Below, piece after piece: positions 7,934-16,691 of a stretch of DNA of 64,000 nt. Each line of letters opens with the position of its first letter. The stretch's first letter is position 1. Below the pieces are notes generated by a model. The model worked only from the letters and a program-made list of their open reading frames with translations, was not told where the DNA came from and searched no databases. This DNA is from Lysinibacillus sphaericus (GTDB taxonomy: Bacteria; Bacillota; Bacilli; Bacillales_A; Planococcaceae), in assembly GCF_006864135.1 (NCBI RefSeq), contig NZ_SADV01000006.1, positions 124,001-188,000 on the forward strand. The letters are read 5' to 3'. A program made the translations under genes and the position numbers.

Positions 7934-8758
7934 ATGAAAAAATTTCTTTTCCTTTTGCTATTGATATCAATGTTAGGAGCTTGTAATTCAAACGGAACTG
8001 CACAAGAAACATCAAATAAAACAATTAAAATAGGTTTTACACCCGGTCCATACAGCGACCAATTTCAATTTGGCATTGCACCGATACTAAAAGAAAAGGG
8101 ATACACAATTGAAACAATTGTATTCAGTAATATCGTCCAGCCTAATATCGCTTTAGGTGATGGCTCAATTGATGCTAATATTTTTCAGCACACTGCCTAT
8201 TTGGAAGACTTTAAAAAAGAGAAGCATTTAGATTTGACAGAAATACTTAAAGTTCCTACTGCACCGATGGGGGTCTATTCAGATCGTTTTGATTCTATCG
8301 ACAGTTTTAAAAAAAATAAAGAATATACAGTAGCAATTCCTAATGATCCAGCTAATATTGCACGTGCTCTACGAATCTTAGACGATCTTGGATGGATTGA
8401 ACTAAAAGAAGGTTATTCACCTACTACAGTGAGTAAACAAGATATCACGAAATACGTATACACTATTGATTTCGTTGAAATGGAGCAAGCACAATTGCCA
8501 CGTTCACTGTCTGACGTAGATTTTGCACTTGTAAACGGTAACTTTATTTTGTCCTCTGGAAGAAAACTATCATCGACCTTGGCATTGGAGAACCCAACCT
8601 TCGAATACCAAAATCTATTAGCAGTTCGCACTGAGGATAAAGATAAAAAATTTGTAAATGATTTAATTGAAGCATATCATTCGGCGGATTTTCAAAAATT
8701 TATTGAATCTAATAAAGACTACGAAGGATTTCACCGACCAGATTATTTTAAAGACTAA
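7934..8758 (+). CDS. NlpA/MetQ-family substrate-binding lipoprotein
   Basis: A 274-residue secreted lipoprotein: the signal peptide ends in the lipobox LGAC with Cys17 as the lipid anchor. The mature part is an NlpA-type binding protein, as shown by KIGFTPGPYSDQF, the FQHTAYLEDF segment and AIPNDPANIARALRILDDLGWI. Family members bind methionine or related compounds for an ABC importer. No ATPase or permease gene adjoins, so it must share a transporter encoded elsewhere. Its position next to organosulfur oxygenases suggests a sulfur-containing ligand. A GGAGG site precedes the ATG by 9 nt. Confidence 0.8.
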   Translation: MKKFLFLLLLISMLGACNSNGTAQETSNKTIKIGFTPGPYSDQFQFGIAPILKEKGYTIETIVFSNIVQPNIALGDGSIDANIFQHTAYLEDFKKEKHLDLTEILKVPTAPMGVYSDRFDSIDSFKKNKEYTVAIPNDPANIARALRILDDLGWIELKEGYSPTTVSKQDITKYVYTIDFVEMEQAQLPRSLSDVDFALVNGNFILSSGRKLSSTLALENPTFEYQNLLAVRTEDKDKKFVNDLIEAYHSADFQKFIESNKDYEGFHRPDYFKD

Positions 8759-8777
8759 TTCTTTATAAAATTAAAAA

Positions 8778-8809
8778 GATGACGTGCTTTTAAATAAGAG
8801 CACGTCATC
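8778..8809. terminator. Bidirectional terminator between binding lipoprotein and hmp
   Basis: GATGACGTGCT pairs with AGCACGTCATC around a 10-nt loop. It lies between two convergent genes and has T-rich sequence on the minus strand and A/T-rich flanks on both. Confidence 0.75.
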
Positions 8810-8823
8810 CACAATTTTGAATT

Positions 8824-9990
8824 TTATTTTACTAATTGCATGGCTGGACCAAAGAATTCATAATGAATTTTTTCGTCTTCCACGCCAATTTCATGTAAAT
8901 TTTTAATGACCGCTTCCATAAAGCCAGCAGGTCCACATACGTAAACATCTGCATTGTTGGCTACTTTTTCAGCTAAAAATTCTTTTGTGATTTTCTTATT
9001 TTCATCCGAATATAACGCTATGTATGTTGCACTAGGAAGCACATTTACTTTCTTTTGAATGTCATCGCTAAATGCTACAACTTTTTCATTGCGCGCACAT
9101 TGGATAAAGCTCACTTCATTTGCCGCATTATCTTTTAGTGATTGCAGCATACTGTTTAATGGTGTTACACCGATACCACCGCTTATAAATGTAATTGGAG
9201 CAGCAGTTTCTTCTAAGACAAATAGTCCTGCTGGAACACTTACATCCACTAAATCTCCGACTTCTAATACGTCGTGAATAAAGTTAGATACTTTACCATT
9301 TGGCGTATGATCACCTTCACGTTTTACAGAAATACGATAGCCATCTTCTGTACTTGCTTGTGAAAGTGTATATTGACGGTTCATTAAATACTCTTCACCT
9401 GGTACTTTCACGCGGATACTGATATATTGACCTGGCTCATAAGCTGGTAGAGGGGAACCATCTTCATTTTCAAAGTAGATAGATGTAACAAGATCACTTT
9501 CTACTACTTTCTTCGCTACTTTCAATGGTTTAAATAAGCGCCATCCGCCATTACCCTCAGCTTTTTGATATAGCTCTTCTTCTACTTGAATGAAGATATC
9601 TGCAATGACGCCATATGCTTCAGCCCATGCATTAATGATATCATCTGTTGCTGCATCACCAAGCACTTCTTTAATCGCTTTTAGTAAGTATTCTCCTACT
9701 ATTGGATAATGCTCAGGTAAAATACCTAGACTACGGTGTTTATGAGCAATTAACATCACCGCTGGTAAAATAGCTTCTAAATTTTCAATATGAACTGCCG
9801 CAGCATAAACTGTGTTTGCTAATGCTGTTTGCTGACGACCTTTTTCTTGATTTGTATGGTTAAAAATATTTAATAATTCGGGATGAGCTTGGAACAAATT
9901 TTTATAAAATGTTTTAGTAATCTCCACTCCATGAACTTCTAATACAGGAACTGTTGCTTTAATAATTTGTACTGTTTCTTGTTTTAACAT
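8824..9990 (-). CDS. hmp: Flavohaemoglobin, nitric oxide dioxygenase
   Basis: A 388-residue flavohaemoglobin that oxidises NO to nitrate with NAD(P)H. An N-terminal globin domain (about 1-140, proximal His in [11 protein letters not shown]) is followed by an FAD domain ([17 protein letters not shown]) and an NAD domain ([19 protein letters not shown], ending [10 protein letters not shown]). The start is the ATG at 9990 behind AAAGGGTGG; the more distal TTG at 10032 has no ribosome site. It is divergent from nsrR and an NsrR-type operator sits in the shared gap, so it is probably induced by NO. A duplicate of its last 30 codons is at 1822-1916. Confidence 0.95.
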   Translation of the reverse strand: MLKQETVQIIKATVPVLEVHGVEITKTFYKNLFQAHPELLNIFNHTNQEKGRQQTALANTVYAAAVHIENLEAILPAVMLIAHKHRSLGILPEHYPIVGEYLLKAIKEVLGDAATDDIINAWAEAYGVIADIFIQVEEELYQKAEGNGGWRLFKPLKVAKKVVESDLVTSIYFENEDGSPLPAYEPGQYISIRVKVPGEEYLMNRQYTLSQASTEDGYRISVKREGDHTPNGKVSNFIHDVLEVGDLVDVSVPAGLFVLEETAAPITFISGGIGVTPLNSMLQSLKDNAANEVSFIQCARNEKVVAFSDDIQKKVNVLPSATYIALYSDENKKITKEFLAEKVANNADVYVCGPAGFMEAVIKNLHEIGVEDEKIHYEFFGPAMQLVK

Positions 9991-10042
9991 ATCGCTTACC
10001 ACCCTTTCATGATTACAATATAACGCTCTCAATTTTTAAAAG

Positions 10043-10059
10043 CAATATATAAAATACAT
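10043..10059. promoter_or_regulatory. Partial second NsrR-like site
   Basis: AAAATACAT at 10051-10059 repeats the right half of the full palindrome at 10083-10099, and 11 of 17 positions match overall. It lies closer to hmp, where it could give tighter repression of that gene. Confidence 0.4.
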
Positions 10060-10082
10060 CTTTAACAAAACGGACATAATTA

Positions 10083-10099
10083 ATGTATTTTAAATACAT
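10083..10099. promoter_or_regulatory. NsrR operator between hmp and nsrR
   Basis: ATGTATTTTAAATACAT is a perfect 17-bp palindrome. It equals the Bacillus NsrR site of the ATGTATTTTAAATACAT type found upstream of hmp and nasD, and lies between the divergent hmp and nsrR genes. Confidence 0.85.
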
Positions 10100-10180
10100 C
10101 TTTAAAAAAGTATTGAATTTATAATACTTCAAGGTAAAAATGCTATAATTATTTTGAACTATAGAAAGTAGGGTGTTCTT

Positions 10181-10618
10181 ATGCGCTTAACTTTATACAC
10201 AGATTATTCTCTCCGGACGCTCATATATTTGGGTGCGAAGGGAGATGGCCAATTATCAACTATCCAAGAAATTTCAGATGCTTATAATATATCGAAAAAC
10301 CATTTAATGAAGGTGACACACCAGCTTGGATTATTGGGCTATATTGAAACGATTCGAGGGCGTGGTGGAGGAATTCGCCTAGCAATTGATCCAAAGACTA
10401 TTACAATTGGTGAAATAGTACGTCATACAGAAGAGGATTTTCATCTCGTCGAATGCTTTGACAAAGAAAATAATCTTTGTAAGATCGCTCCAGAATGCCA
10501 GCTGAAAGGCATATTATACGAAGCATTGCAAGCCTATTTAACCGTCTTAGATCGCTATACTCTAGATGACTTTTTACATTCGAAAGAAAAGTTGATGGCA
10601 CTGTTGTTTGGCGAATAA
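10181..10618 (+). CDS. nsrR: NO-sensing Rrf2-family repressor NsrR
   Basis: A 145-residue Rrf2 winged-helix regulator. RLTLYTDYSLRTLIYLG and the recognition helix ISKNHLMKVTHQL followed by the GRGGGIRLA wing are typical of NsrR. Cys92, Cys100 and Cys106 occur at the positions of the [4Fe-4S] ligands of Bacillus subtilis NsrR. NO breaks the cluster and relieves repression, here most directly of hmp, which is divergently transcribed across a perfect NsrR palindrome. It is monocistronic and followed by a terminator. Confidence 0.93.
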   Translation: MRLTLYTDYSLRTLIYLGAKGDGQLSTIQEISDAYNISKNHLMKVTHQLGLLGYIETIRGRGGGIRLAIDPKTITIGEIVRHTEEDFHLVECFDKENNLCKIAPECQLKGILYEALQAYLTVLDRYTLDDFLHSKEKLMALLFGE

Positions 10619-10655
10619 AAATACCCGCACAACTCAAGTTGGACGGGTATTTTTT
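10619..10655 (+). terminator. Terminator of nsrR
   Basis: AATACCCG pairs with CGGGTATT, with further CAACT/AGTTG pairing in the loop, followed by six T. It may also serve the convergent acetyltransferase gene. Confidence 0.85.
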
Positions 10656-10669
10656 ATGTTTATTTTATT

Positions 10670-11650
10670 TTACAATGCCTTTGAAAAGAAAATCATATCG
10701 AGTGCACGAATTCCATTTTCATAGATTGGCTCAGGGTAATTACTGAAAAAATCTTTTTCAATGGCTTCCATACGAAAACCTGCTTTTTGATAGAAGGCAA
10801 TATTATCAATACTAGAATTTGCAGTTCCAACTATTATCGTTTGATATCCTTGTGATTGACAAATGGTTGTTATTTGTCGCAGTGCTTCTTTCCCAAGTCC
10901 TTTACCTTGATACTTCGGTACAATCGCAATATTTTTTAACTCAACTGTCGAATCAGACTGTTCAAGAAGTAACGCTACACCCGCTAACTGCTCACCACAT
11001 TTTATTTCGTATAACTCACCGTCCTCTAAATATTCTCGAACAGCGACTTCACTTTCATCAGCTAATAATAGTTGAGGTAAATAGTCTTCCCGAGCACCTT
11101 CCACTTTCTTTAAGGATGTACGATATCGAACAAAATCTTCGCGCTCAAAAACATTTAAAACACACGGCTGCTTTTCTTTGATCTCTAGCCATGAATGCTC
11201 CTGCGGAAAATCATTCTCAACTCCTAATCGAATAAAAGACAACTTTTCCTGCGCCTTTTGTGAGCGTATATTAACCTTTCTAGCTCCTGCAAAAACACGC
11301 TTTAGCCCTAACTCAAAGAATGCAATATCTAAAATCGCAACTTTTGATTGAAGATTATAGCCTTTTCCCCAAAATTCATAGCCCAGCCATGAGCCAATAT
11401 GACAGCTCTTTTTATTGTGATCAATAAACATTAATGCCGTCACACCAATCAGTTGTCCTTCCTCATCCAGTACAACACGAGGGACTGTTTTTCCAGCCTC
11501 TTCGTCCACACATTCACGTTTAATAAAATTAATCGTATCTTCCACTTTACCAGCAGGTAACCCTAGTGCATCTCGAACCTGTGGCATAGAAGATAGTGCA
11601 TGCATCGCTTCAGCATACTTTATATCGTGTCTCACTAAATTTACTACCAT
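10670..11650 (-). CDS. Two-domain GNAT acetyltransferase
   Basis: A 326-residue protein made of two acetyltransferase domains. The first (about 1-165) is of the RimJ/RimL type, with IGSWLGYEFWGKGYNLQSK and RVFAGARKVNIRSQKAQEKLSF. The second (about 170-326) has VELKNIAIVPKYQGKGLGKEALRQI, the acetyl-CoA pyrophosphate loop, and ends in the IAFYQKAGFRMEAIEKDFF region. Either domain alone is the size of a normal GNAT protein, so this is a fusion. The substrate is unknown. No operon partner is evident. Confidence 0.8.
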   Translation of the reverse strand: MVVNLVRHDIKYAEAMHALSSMPQVRDALGLPAGKVEDTINFIKRECVDEEAGKTVPRVVLDEEGQLIGVTALMFIDHNKKSCHIGSWLGYEFWGKGYNLQSKVAILDIAFFELGLKRVFAGARKVNIRSQKAQEKLSFIRLGVENDFPQEHSWLEIKEKQPCVLNVFEREDFVRYRTSLKKVEGAREDYLPQLLLADESEVAVREYLEDGELYEIKCGEQLAGVALLLEQSDSTVELKNIAIVPKYQGKGLGKEALRQITTICQSQGYQTIIVGTANSSIDNIAFYQKAGFRMEAIEKDFFSNYPEPIYENGIRALDMIFFSKAL

Positions 11651-11737
11651 ATGCTATTCTCCTTTTAACATGATTAACAACGGACTTAATATCATCCTCT
11701 ACTAACATAATGCATTTATTTATATTTCTTTTGAAAA

Positions 11738-12115
11738 TCAATTATACGTTAGTTGCCATGATACACCAAAACGATCCTGAATCCAGGCAAATTTCTTAGA
11801 AAATCCATAATTATTAAGTGGCATTAAAGCTTGTCCACCTTCTAAAATTTGAGCAACTAAACTATCGATTTCTTCTTCAGACTCACATTCCATAAAAATA
11901 GAAGTTGACGGTGTAAATGTAAAGTTATGCTGTATTACACTATCATTCACCATCATTTTCAAACCTTTTAAATGTAGAACAGCCATCGCAATCTGTTGTG
12001 AGTTTTCCATATAGGTTAAGCTTTCCACCTGTAATTCTGAAAACCACTGTTGATATTGCTGGATAGCTTCATTGGCTTGTCCCTGAAACATTAAAAATGT
12101 AGTGGCACTTTTCAT
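11738..12115 (-). CDS. PhnB-like VOC-superfamily protein
   Basis: A 125-residue protein of the PhnB/3-demethylubiquinone-methyltransferase-like branch of the vicinal oxygen chelate fold. FLMFQGQANEAIQQYQQWF at the N terminus and FAWIQDRFGVSWQLTYN at the C terminus are the family's two landmarks. The metal ligands of true glyoxalases are not obvious, as is usual in this branch. Its start overlaps the stop of the DUF1801 gene by 4 bp (ATGA), so the two are co-translated. Function unknown. Confidence 0.78.
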   Translation of the reverse strand: MKSATTFLMFQGQANEAIQQYQQWFSELQVESLTYMENSQQIAMAVLHLKGLKMMVNDSVIQHNFTFTPSTSIFMECESEEEIDSLVAQILEGGQALMPLNNYGFSKKFAWIQDRFGVSWQLTYN

Positions 12116-12549
12116 TTATTTAACTCCCCTTCATATTTTAAAATCCATTGCGCTGGTGTCATTTTCGCAACAAGCTCTCCTATTAATTCAAACGGAATAT
12201 TTTTAGTGCTTGTAAAACGAATACAACTTTTCCCCATATTGAGTTTCGTCGGTACTCGTTTCGCATATTCCTCTTGGAACCACGAGAGTAACGCTCGATC
12301 TGCATAAATGCCCATATGATAAACTGCAATATGCCGTTTCTGTGCAGCAAGACTTATAAAGGGCAAGGGAGTATTGGGTGTGACATGATAGCCCTTCGGA
12401 TAAGTAGTTAGTGGGACCACATAGCTTACCATGTCATAGTACATACTTTCTTCAAAACCCTCTGGTAAATTGTTTTCTACCACGTCCACAAGTTTGCCAA
12501 AACTCTCCCGCCATTTTTCATCCACTTGCTCAATATATGTGCTTTTCAT
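12112..12549 (-). CDS. DUF1801-family protein
   Basis: About 145 residues, YdhG/DUF1801 type. Visible landmarks are GFEESMYYDMVSYVVPL, PFISLAAQKRHIAVYHMGIYAD and the GKSCIRFTSTKNIPFELIGELV segment near the C terminus, which give the frataxin-like fold of this family. Start chosen at the ATG at 12549, which has GAGGGAAGG upstream; an in-frame ATG at 12570 gives seven more residues. It is the first gene of a two-gene unit with the VOC protein. No activity is established for the family. Confidence 0.75.
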   Translation of the reverse strand: MKSTYIEQVDEKWRESFGKLVDVVENNLPEGFEESMYYDMVSYVVPLTTYPKGYHVTPNTPLPFISLAAQKRHIAVYHMGIYADRALLSWFQEEYAKRVPTKLNMGKSCIRFTSTKNIPFELIGELVAKMTPAQWILKYEGELNK

Positions 12550-12766
12550 GCCCTTCCCTCTTTTCAACATAGTATTATTGCTAGGTGTGTATTTTTATTA
12601 ATCAAAAGACTCATTCATTTCATAACGTAGCATTGATCTCCGTTCTGACTTAATATTTAATCGCTCCGCTACATAATAAATCCTAGTTGCTAACCATCTG
12701 TCTTATTTTGCTAATTACAATAAATATAGCATCATTTAAAGGAATCAATAAAGCCTCTTTAATAAA

Positions 12767-13420
12767 TTATGCTTTACCCTCCGCCTTTGCTTTTCGGTAT
12801 AATTCCTTTGTTTTGTAGCCCAATCTAATAATTTCACGCATCTCCTCTAAACGTGCTACTTGCGTCTCTTCCTTTTTCGCACTATAAATATATCGGGCCC
12901 AGTCCTTTTGATAACCCGGTGTTAATCCATTATAAAATATTAAATCATCCGGATTTTCCATAAGTGAATCACGCAATTGAGGAATCATACCTTCATAGTC
13001 ACTAACGCATTGACTACTCGCTGTCTTCTTGCCGCGTCCCTTGCCATCTCTCTTTATACTTACTATAGAAAATGTCTCATCTAACGACATAAGACTTGCA
13101 AATTTATAATCACTGCCAACAATGTATTTTTCCTCGTCCACTTGAATTGCTGGGAAGATTTCATCGCGGTGGATAAACTGTTCATACTTCTTATTACCCT
13201 TTTTCGGATAAACAAAAAATAAATAACCTTGTTCCGTAAGCGTGTTTAACTTTCGTACATTTTGTAAATACGTTACCATTTCATCAATAGTAAACACAAA
13301 GGCAATTATTCGATCATGAGGTGCATTCCCTATTTGGGTTATTCCCTCTAATTGCATCTCCTCTGGTTGATTATGAATGGCAATAGACAGTCCATCCTTC
13401 ATTTTAAATTTCTTTAGCAT
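12767..13420 (-). CDS. YdeI/OmpD-associated-family protein
   Basis: About 217 residues. The C-terminal part GYQKDWARYIYSAKKEETQVARLEEMREII followed by LGYKTKELYRK is the OmdA/YdeI family hallmark, and the N-terminal 130 residues form a less conserved domain. The ATG at 13420 is preferred because GAGGTG is 8 nt upstream. The gene stands alone. Biochemical function is not known; related short proteins have been tied to cationic peptide resistance in Bacillus, which is only a family association. Confidence 0.65.
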   Translation of the reverse strand: MLKKFKMKDGLSIAIHNQPEEMQLEGITQIGNAPHDRIIAFVFTIDEMVTYLQNVRKLNTLTEQGYLFFVYPKKGNKKYEQFIHRDEIFPAIQVDEEKYIVGSDYKFASLMSLDETFSIVSIKRDGKGRGKKTASSQCVSDYEGMIPQLRDSLMENPDDLIFYNGLTPGYQKDWARYIYSAKKEETQVARLEEMREIIRLGYKTKELYRKAKAEGKA

Positions 13421-13500
13421 AGTTTTGACACCTCTTCTAATGATCAATACAATTTTCTCTTAGTTTTGATAGTATAGCTGATTTAGTGCAATTTTCGTAC

Positions 13501-13530
13501 AAAAAAACGCTCGATTATTCTCGAGCGTTT
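13501..13530 (-). terminator. Terminator of the DUF1648 gene
   Basis: On the minus strand AAACGCTCGA pairs with TCGAGCGTTT around six bases and is followed by seven T. Confidence 0.85.
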
Positions 13531-13544
13531 AAGATTGAGATAAG

Positions 13545-14051
13545 CTATTTAATTTTTGTAGCCACAACTATTCCTCTAATAATCGGAATGGCCATTACAA
13601 TTAGCACTAGTGGTAGGAACCACCAACCAAGACTCTCTGCCTCTCCAAGTGCAATACGTACCATTTGGAATGATATAGCTGTAAATATAATTAGACAAAG
13701 GTTTTTTATTTCATTCAATATTTTTCGGCTATTTAAATAAAACGCCTCTACATTACTTTCGTTTAAGCGTGCTGGGTAATTATGAATATGCGGAATTTTT
13801 TCAAGTAATCCTAGTAATATCCACAGCAATATTCCGATAAACGGAAGGATGAGTAACTCTATTTTTGAACCCCACCGATTAACTTCTCCTGCACCATTAA
13901 AATGACCTGGAATCTTCTCGGGTAGTTGTCCCCACATTACAACAATATAAAAAATGGACAGTATAAATAACCCGCCACCGATAAAGTCCCCAATCTTTTC
14001 ATATCTTGTTTTCGGCAATTTCAAAATTGGCCTATACATATCTTCCCACAT
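13545..14051 (-). CDS. DUF1648 membrane protein
   Basis: About 164-168 residues with four likely transmembrane helices. The segment QLPEKIPGHFNGAGEVNRWGS after the first helix is the DUF1648 signature, as found in SdpI-like and YhdX-like small membrane proteins. The ATG at 14051 lies inside the ribosome-site-like AAGGATG, so the ATG at 14039 (MYRPILKLPK) may be the true start. Monocistronic with a strong terminator. Function unknown; some relatives are immunity proteins or signalling partners of peptide systems. Confidence 0.7.
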   Translation of the reverse strand: MWEDMYRPILKLPKTRYEKIGDFIGGGLFILSIFYIVVMWGQLPEKIPGHFNGAGEVNRWGSKIELLILPFIGILLWILLGLLEKIPHIHNYPARLNESNVEAFYLNSRKILNEIKNLCLIIFTAISFQMVRIALGEAESLGWWFLPLVLIVMAIPIIRGIVVATKIK

Positions 14052-14350
14052 CCTTACTTGTTCCTTTATTCATTTTACGTTACTACAGTTCAGTTAGTTT
14101 CAAATTTATGCAAATTGTCATAATTTTCGAGGTATACAGGTAACTATCCGCCTTCACTTACTGTAAAAAAGCAAATTATTCAGCTTTTTTATCATTCTAC
14201 CTACAACTATTTACCTTATTATTCCTAATATATATTATAGAAATACTCGCAATACTTTGTAAAATTCATATAATCTGATATAAATGGTATAAACACATTT
14301 CATTTTTTTGTAACATTTCTACTAAATTACTGAGAAAGGAAACGACAACT

Positions 14351-16045
14351 ATGCGATTTACTATCTACAAGAAGTTAGTACTCGGTTTTTTTATTGTTAT
14401 TTTAGTATTAGTTGGCACAATCGGATTAAATTTCAAACAGCTTAATTCAGTAAACAAAACATATCGTGTGTTACTCGAAGAACAAACAACTAAATCTATT
14501 AGTATTCAAGAGCTACGCGCAATTGCTAAACAAGAAATTGTAAATATCAGAGGTTATCTATTACTTGGGGGTGAGCAAAATTTCCAAAGTAATACGGCTT
14601 CACGTGAAGAGTTTAAAAAGAAATATGATGAATTAAAGGCTTCATTCGATTCTCAAAAATCTAGCGATTTATTAGAGGCAATCAATAAAAGTGAGCAAGA
14701 TGTCCAAAAGTTCGCAGATCGAATGTTTTCATTAAAGGATGCTGGAGAAACAGAGCAATACGAAAAGCTCGATAGTACACAAGGTCGCCTACTTATAAAA
14801 CAATTCGATAACCGTGTAGCTAACCTTGCTAACTACCAAGATGATTATATAAAAGAAAAAATCGCTGCTACATCTAAAGAAATTCAAGCTATTAAATTCC
14901 AAATGATAATTCTTGGCATCTTCGCTGTTGTCACTAGTCTCATCATTGCTATGGTCATGGGAAGCCTTATCTCCCGCCCTATCAAAGGTATGGCAAAAAC
15001 CGCTAAAAAGATTACTAATGGCGATTTAACAGCTGAGCAAATTCACATTAAGAATCGTGATGAGGTAGGTGATTTAGCAATTGCCTTTAATCAAATGGCG
15101 GTAAATTTAAAGGATCTTATTACAAATGTACGGCATAATACTGTACAAGTAAGTGGTTCTGCCGCTGAATTAACCGCAAGCGCTGAACAAACAATCCAAG
15201 CGACAGAGCAAATTACTTCCTCTATACAAGAAGTGGCAAGTGGCTCCGAGGCCCAAGGGAAAAATGCTACTGAAAGTTCAGCAGCTATGAAAACTATGAC
15301 AAAAGGCATTCAGCAATTGGCTACGACGACAGCTGCCGTTTCAGAGCTTGCTATAGAAACAAATACTGAAGCTAATAAAGGAAATGAATCACTACACCGT
15401 GTTATTACACAGATGGACACAATTAATTCAGCGGTTTTAGAATCTGCTAGCGTTGTGAAAAACTTAGGAAATCATTCCTTTGAAATCGGAAATATTATTG
15501 GTCTCATCACGGATATCGCAGAGCAAACAAATTTACTAGCACTAAATGCTGCGATTGAGGCAGCTCGTGCAGGAGATCATGGTCGCGGCTTTGCAGTAGT
15601 TGCAGATGAAGTGAAGAAATTAGCAGATCAATCCAAGCAATCAGCTGAACAAATAGCAAGTCTGATTTCAGAAATACAACAGGATACAAACCGTGCCGTA
15701 ACTGTTATGGAAACTGGAACACAAGAGGTAAAAGTCGGTATGCAAGTGGTAAAGGTAGCTGAGGAAGGCTTCTCAACAATCGTTAAACTGATCGAACAAG
15801 TATCCCAACAAATTCAAGAAGCAACAACAGTTTCAGAGGAAATGTCATCAAGTGCTGAGCAAATTTACGCATCCTTCGATGAAATTGCAACAATCGCACA
15901 GATGTCTTCTTCAAATCTACAAAATGTAGCTTCTGCTTCTGAAGAGCAACTAGCAACTATTGAAGAAGTTGCCGCTTCTGCTGCCACACTATCCAACATG
16001 GCCGAGGAATTACAAACACAGGTTTCACGTTTTAAAGTGGAGTAA
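14351..16045 (+). CDS. Methyl-accepting chemotaxis protein
   Basis: A 564-residue chemoreceptor. A first transmembrane helix at about 10-30 is followed by an extracellular four-helix (4HB_MCP) sensor, a second helix at about 184-206, a HAMP domain ([19 protein letters not shown]) and a long cytoplasmic coiled coil. The signalling tip reads [18 protein letters not shown] and [13 protein letters not shown], which contacts CheA and CheW. Methylation helices flank it. The ligand cannot be read from the sensor domain. AAAGGAAACG precedes the ATG. No chemotaxis operon adjoins, and the 300 bp upstream hold only AT-rich sequence. Confidence 0.93.
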   Translation: MRFTIYKKLVLGFFIVILVLVGTIGLNFKQLNSVNKTYRVLLEEQTTKSISIQELRAIAKQEIVNIRGYLLLGGEQNFQSNTASREEFKKKYDELKASFDSQKSSDLLEAINKSEQDVQKFADRMFSLKDAGETEQYEKLDSTQGRLLIKQFDNRVANLANYQDDYIKEKIAATSKEIQAIKFQMIILGIFAVVTSLIIAMVMGSLISRPIKGMAKTAKKITNGDLTAEQIHIKNRDEVGDLAIAFNQMAVNLKDLITNVRHNTVQVSGSAAELTASAEQTIQATEQITSSIQEVASGSEAQGKNATESSAAMKTMTKGIQQLATTTAAVSELAIETNTEANKGNESLHRVITQMDTINSAVLESASVVKNLGNHSFEIGNIIGLITDIAEQTNLLALNAAIEAARAGDHGRGFAVVADEVKKLADQSKQSAEQIASLISEIQQDTNRAVTVMETGTQEVKVGMQVVKVAEEGFSTIVKLIEQVSQQIQEATTVSEEMSSSAEQIYASFDEIATIAQMSSSNLQNVASASEEQLATIEEVAASAATLSNMAEELQTQVSRFKVE

Positions 16046-16283
16046 AAAGTCTTTTCAAGAAGCTTGTATTATTAAAGGTGTTCAATCTTCCGAATTTTAT
16101 TTGTTAATTAAATACGATTCGGGAGATTACTTATGTCTTTGAAATCTAGAATACGCCATTTAGGAGTCCCCAGCCTCCAATTTACGTGGCATATATTTTA
16201 ACAAACAAAGCCTCCGCTTTTGGTAATAAGACAACATTAAGGCTTTTACATAAGACAGAAAAAATATAATTTTTAGAATTTTA

Positions 16284-16312
16284 TTGACAAATTAAAAATA
16301 CCCAAGTATCAT
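16284..16312 (+). promoter_or_regulatory. Sigma-A promoter of the leuA T-box transcript
   Basis: TTGACA, 17 nt, TATCAT. The predicted start near 16319 is exactly where the T-box leader begins. Confidence 0.75.
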
Positions 16313-16319
16313 TGCTTTC

Positions 16320-16598
16320 AACAACACATTATTGTAGGCCAAGATTGGAAATAGTAGAAATGCAAGTGTACTTGTAGAGAGTCGGTGATTGGTGCAAACC
16401 GATAGGCACACATTTTGAACTCGTCCATGAGCCACTCCCTGAACTTTGAGTAAGGGACGTCGGTTTCCTCCGTTAACGGGATAGACAGTGACTGCTGTCG
16501 ATAAGGGGACTTTTTCTGTAAAGAGAAGGTCAATTAGAGTGGTACCGCGAGCATAAACTCGTCTCTATATTTTTATATAGAGGCGGGTTTTTTATTTT
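16320..16598 (+). ncRNA. T-box riboswitch (probably leucine) upstream of leuA
   Basis: The leader has the standard parts: an AGAGAGTCGGTGATTGGTG distal stem I region at 16376-16394, a specifier region TTTTGAACTCGTCCATGAGCC, the T-box AGAGTGGTACCGCG at 16536-16549, and a terminator (CGTCTCTATAT with ATATAGAGGCG, then six T) ending near 16596. The codon CTC at 16420-16422, followed by a purine, is the best specifier and means leucine, in agreement with the downstream leuA. An offset register would read TCG (serine), so the specifier is likely rather than certain. Confidence 0.88.
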
Positions 16599-16691
16599 TA
16601 TTGAAATTTGGCCTAAGTGTGTATTTCGTCTCTATTGTGCAAGGCTGAGACTTTATCAATATAATGACTACTACAAAAGGAGTGTTTGAAA

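Noticed and set aside
12633-12675. TTGATCTCCGTTCTGACT followed by CGCTCCGCTAC, like a decayed family A repeat
   Set aside because: The similarity covers only about 18 bases plus a short piece, and no second end is visible, so it is not listed as a copy.
14052-14350. Sigma-D promoter for the chemoreceptor
   Set aside because: A TAAA and a CTGATATA are present but their spacing (11 nt) does not fit the sigma-D consensus.
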